Source: Lachnospiraceae bacterium | GTDB taxonomy: Bacteria; Bacillota; Clostridia; Lachnospirales; Lachnospiraceae | Length of the DNA: 14,510 nucleotides | Assembly (NCBI GenBank): GCA_900763175.1 | Contig: CAAFJI010000119.1 | Location: forward strand, 1 to 14,510 | Direction of reading: 5' to 3' | Part shown: in pieces, positions 14,392 through 14,510 of the stretch | How positions within the stretch are numbered: position 1 is the stretch's first letter | Layout: each line of letters begins with the position of its first letter | The notes under the pieces: model-generated | The model's database searches: none | What the model saw: only the letters and a program-made list of their open reading frames with translations | What the model was told of the DNA's origin: nothing | Made by a program: the position numbers and the translations under genes

Positions 14392-14510
14392 TGATATTTG
14401 CCATCACCGTCATCAATCCTGTCACTTACTGTTACAGTTTTAAGATTCAGCGTATACTCAAAAATAGAATAAGCATCAATGCGGCTTGTACCATAGGTCT
14501 TAGTAGCTGC
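14386..14510 (-). pseudogene. Minus-strand coding fragment entering from the right edge, cut at the asnB junction
   Basis: Read from the window end on the minus strand, the sequence is open and protein-like for about 42 residues, including RIDAYSIFEYTLNLKTVTV followed by SDRIDDGDGKYHYE. It then runs into the 3' end of asnB in antisense. The plus-strand frames here contain early stops. No family is recognised; the strand-rich, DGDGKYHY style resembles extracellular proteins of Clostridia. Either a gene lying mostly outside the window has lost its C-terminal part at this junction, or it happens to end within the asnB antisense frame. Its stop could not be placed with confidence. Confidence 0.4.

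Overview
The window looks like a chromosomal segment from a gut-type Clostridia, most likely Lachnospiraceae. This rests on AT-rich low-GC flanking genes, strong AGGAGG ribosome binding sites, an AgrC-like GHKL kinase paired with a LytTR regulator, and a clostridial-type asnB. It has two compartments. The flanks (1-4821 and about 12252-14391) have AT-leaning codon use. The middle (about 4985-12250, strongest from 5100 to 9900) is visibly richer in G+C at third codon positions and looks acquired from a higher-GC Firmicute of the Faecalibacterium/Ruminococcaceae kind. This was judged by eye, not computed.

Left flank. A minus-strand operon encodes a LytTR response regulator and a multi-pass GHKL histidine kinase. 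Diverging from it, a two-gene unit encodes a lone receiver-like protein that has lost the phosphorylation residues, then a large secreted beta-propeller-like protein. Directly after that gene is the 3' end of a group II intron (domains V and VI) without its reverse transcriptase. Next comes a short antisense remnant of the C-terminus of an unrelated protein. Together these mark the left edge of the island.

Island. Eight plus-strand genes form what reads as a complete peptide (RiPP) biosynthesis operon: an HPr-kinase/PEPCK-like P-loop protein, a radical SAM/SPASM maturase, a 48-residue precursor, a PqqD-like leader-recognition protein, an S26B-type Ser/His peptidase, an ABC exporter, a membrane-anchored coiled-coil protein of unknown function, and an NTP_transf_5-like nucleotidyltransferase. 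The only two cysteines of the precursor each sit in a Cys-X3-Asp motif (C28..D32 and C44..D48, the second ending at the C-terminus). That is the motif of ranthipeptides such as freyrasin, where a SPASM enzyme makes Cys-S to Asp-C-beta thioether links. The proposed product is a two-ring ranthipeptide. The kinase and nucleotidyltransferase may tailor it, PqqD would present the leader, the S26B enzyme may remove it, and the ABC protein may export it. A 9-bp hairpin between precursor and PqqD may set precursor dosage. A clear intrinsic terminator ends the operon.

Right flank. asnB (asparagine synthetase B) has its own candidate promoters. Its C-terminus stops abruptly in the conserved RKIWT motif, and the remaining 120 bases read as coding on the minus strand, so a second rearrangement junction probably lies at about 14385.
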